A stretch of 64,000 nucleotides of DNA from Dryococelus australis (lineage: Eukaryota > Arthropoda > Insecta > Phasmatodea > Phasmatidae). The stretch covers positions 140,824,457 through 140,888,456 of the forward strand of contig CM056994.1 in assembly GCA_029891345.1 (NCBI GenBank), read 5' to 3'. Shown piece after piece: positions 62,165 to 64,000 of this stretch. How positions within the stretch are numbered: position 1 is the stretch's first letter; every line of letters begins with the position of its first letter. The notes below the pieces were generated by a model. The model was not told the origin of the DNA and searched no databases. It was given only the letters and a program-made list of their open reading frames with translations. The position numbers were made by a program, and so were the translations under genes.

Positions 62165-62765
62165 AAATTATCAAAGAACGCGTGATACTTCAGCTGTACG
62201 CTGTTGCTTGATAATTCAGAAATTACATTCATGGCTGTGTAGCAGTCCACACGGCAATGTTGTTAATGAAGGACGAACTAAAAGAGCCTCAGAAGCAGAA
62301 TACCCAATTTCATGTAAGGATAAGTCATAGTTGATGAAACCGGGAATGTTAACGTGAAATATTTGTATTCAGACAAAAAAATAATTAAAGCAAAATCACA
62401 TTGATTACACACAGTGTCAGATGCTAATGTACGTTACATGTATGGACAATTTTGACTTTTTTGTTTACAGTAGAAAACCACTAGTTTGCATAACATTGCA
62501 ACATGACTTAAAAAACATTCAGAATTGTATTGATAAAATAGGAACATTTTAATTTTCTCGCTACTTACCAATACTTATCCCAGCTCATACCATAGAAACA
62601 AACCAAAAGCCGTTGTCAGCAGAAAGTTTAATCATTGTATGTTTTCAATGTTACCTTACTTTTTCACTTACCGCGTCTTCTGTCTCCTTAAATGTACGAA
62701 TATTTTGTATGAGTTTTGTTGTGGGTATAAAATTCCACAATAAATCATTACGGTGTGGTGCGATA
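62165..62765. other. Spacer
   Basis: No feature recognised. The 62100-62330 frame overlaps the previous candidate in another phase and is not supported. Confidence 0.4.
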
Positions 62766-62769
62766 ATGT

Positions 62770-63120
62770 TAACCTTGACTTCATTTCACATCGTGAATCA
62801 TGGGAGACTGCAAATTTACTAAAACACAACACATATGAGCAATGCCATCAACGAATGGGAGCAGTTCAGTGGATATTATATATAATATGTTATATATTTT
62901 AAATCGCTAAATGCACTTATCTACGTGAATTCGAACACTGACAACATTGTAGGTAGTTTGCACTCCTTCAGCTGTCAGTTTGCCATCGCGCAGAAATGGC
63001 GGAGTAACGATAATGACTCGTTTGCCAGAGAGGCTTGTTATAATTCCTGGAAAACCTTTATCAGCCATTTCTTCGATGCCGATCTCCAATAACGTCAACA
63101 ACACTCAGTTATTTGTGATA
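62770..63120 (-). pseudogene. DDE_4 (Harbinger/ISL2EU-type) transposase, C-terminal end
   Basis: The reverse strand reads LLTLLEIGIEEMADKGFPGI, ITSLSGKRVIIVTPPFLRDG, KLTAEGVQTTYNVVSVRIHV, DKCI, a stop, then RFKIYNILYIISTELLPFVD, GIAHMCCVL. Members of this family have 'G-VMADRGF' with a catalytic Asp, 'IV-PPFL-----ts-EV--T--VASVRIHVER-I-RlK' with the catalytic Glu, and 'IL----s--LLP--D-I--vC--L'. Here the Glu is replaced by Asp and the next Gln codon CAG has become TAG. Upstream parts are missing. It is a different family from the copy at 9653-14909. Confidence 0.85.
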
Positions 63121-63124
63121 AATG

Positions 63125-63425
63125 TGCACTCTAAATTTGAATCATTGGGAAACCACTGATTCGTAGTGAAATTCAACTAATCTAATCACTGAAAATGGCT
63201 CCACTTAGAATCATTGGAAAATCACAGATTGTTTCAGTGAAAACCTTTCATTGATTGAATTAGTGAAGTGAAACAAATTCACTGATTGAATAAGTGAGGG
63301 CCGACTGCAGTGGCGAATTAAATAATGCTTTTATTAAATGTAGCCAAATAATTAAATGAAATAAACATATTTAAGATAGTTTATTATTTATATTGTGCAA
63401 CTTATCGTAATTTAAATAAGCAAAC
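63125..63425. other. Region with repeated CACTGATT words
   Basis: ATCACTGA/TCAGTGAA-type words recur at about 63157, 63187, 63232 and 63278, and again at 63906-63990. They may be subterminal repeats of the DDE_4 element, but no clear end is seen. Confidence 0.4.
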
Positions 63426-63429
63426 AACT

Positions 63430-63510
63430 CCGCGGGTGACCGGGATTGAGCTCGCGCACCCTCCAAATCTAGACCGTTGCCTTGATATCTGAGCTACCAG
63501 GCGAAGTGGA
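63430..63510 (-). mobile_element. tRNA-like SINE head or tRNA pseudogene
   Basis: The reverse strand reads TTCGCCTGGTAGCTCAGATA, then GCTCAATCCCGGTCACCCGC at B-box distance. The D-arm and T-arm look tRNA-like, but the acceptor stem does not close cleanly. Confidence 0.5.
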
Positions 63511-64000
63511 AATTATTGGAAAAATATAGTATTATAGCTACGGTGCGAAATTGTGTAGTATGAAATTGTATGCTCATACATTTCGTGTTTGGTTTGATTG
63601 GTACCGTTATGTTTGTTAAAACGAATAGTAAGTATAAGAACTCTCTCTTCACCATATTAAATACAGTTTAAAACTTCGAACAGAGCGCTGAGACGACTAC
63701 ATGGAATCTAAATGAAAGTCGTACAAACGAAATGAAAGTCTGTGTGTTCATATTCACTCGTAAAATGGCGTTTTGAAAGACGAAACTCATTTCAGGAAGT
63801 ATTTTGAATTAGTTTTATTCGTTTATTTGTGGCTCTTACACGTTATTAAGCGGCCATTTTAAACGATGTTCGGCGGCCATTTTTTTAAGTCAGTTAAAAA
63901 TAAACCACTGAGTAAACAGTGAGAAAAGTTACTGGCAAATCAGTGGGGAATGTTACTGAATAAATCAGTGAAGGATATATGTAATTTTTTCACTGGCTTA
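63511..64000. other. Window end, AT-rich
   Basis: Nothing recognised except the ATCAGTGA words from 63906 on. Confidence 0.45.

Noticed and set aside
63430..63510. Functional tRNA gene
   Set aside because: A and B boxes are tRNA-like but the acceptor stem does not close, and three other tRNA-derived repeats nearby make a SINE more likely.

Overview
This looks like 64 kb of intergenic or intronic DNA from a large, AT-rich, transposon-laden animal genome. An arthropod, most likely an insect, fits best. That guess rests on the mix of families seen: two Tc1-type DD34E fossils, a DUF4817/DDE_3-type mariner relative, a PIF/Harbinger with a MADF gene, a SCAND3-like hAT gene, a Helitron and several tRNA-derived SINEs. 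A polyneopteran host is possible but is inference. There is no operon-like coding and no bacterial signal. Nearly all open frames are short chance frames, and no host gene could be established.

Layout. 1-2460: degenerate repeats built on words such as TTGGCCAACATTG, ending in five units of about 198 bp and a CA/TA microsatellite. 2650-3000: a broken CENP-B/pipsqueak-type helix-turn-helix. 3083-4321: a non-autonomous element with inverted ends. 6547-7030: the C-terminal end of a Helitron helicase with a perfect hairpin just beyond it. 7865-8908: a deleted Tc1-like transposase. 9653-14909: a PIF/Harbinger copy about 5.26 kb long with inverted ends, TTA on both sides, a MADF gene and a broken transposase. 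13085-13260: a SINE head inside that element. 15596-20051: old AT-rich repeats, then a large inverted repeat (18979-20051). 20055-20590: a second Tc1 fossil. 22297-23104: the DUF4817/DDE_3-type transposase fossil. 27048-29020: a SCAND3/hAT-like gene fossil. 29963-33656: a segment bounded by hAT-like inverted ends. 36448-42047: paired hairpins, direct repeats and a degraded transposase of the type carrying a 'DIMHDLLEG' motif (CACTA-like, tentative). 47212-48067: a direct repeat pair. 48200-48610: a minisatellite of near-palindromic units. SINE copies lie at about 23.5, 46.1, 50.1 and 57.0 kb, and other tRNA-like heads at 59.0, 59.9 and 63.5 kb. 61579-62163: an unrecognised frame with one stop. 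62770-63120: a DDE_4 transposase C-terminus.

All coding remnants are damaged by stops, frameshifts or deletions, so the window reads as a graveyard of cut-and-paste elements. I found no clear new system. The items most worth checking are the Harbinger copy with its target duplication, the 450-bp-armed inverted repeat, the near-palindromic minisatellite, the Helitron 3' hairpin, and two unrecognised coding candidates (61579-62163 and a possible first exon at 42848-42917). Family names come from remembered motifs; no database search was run.
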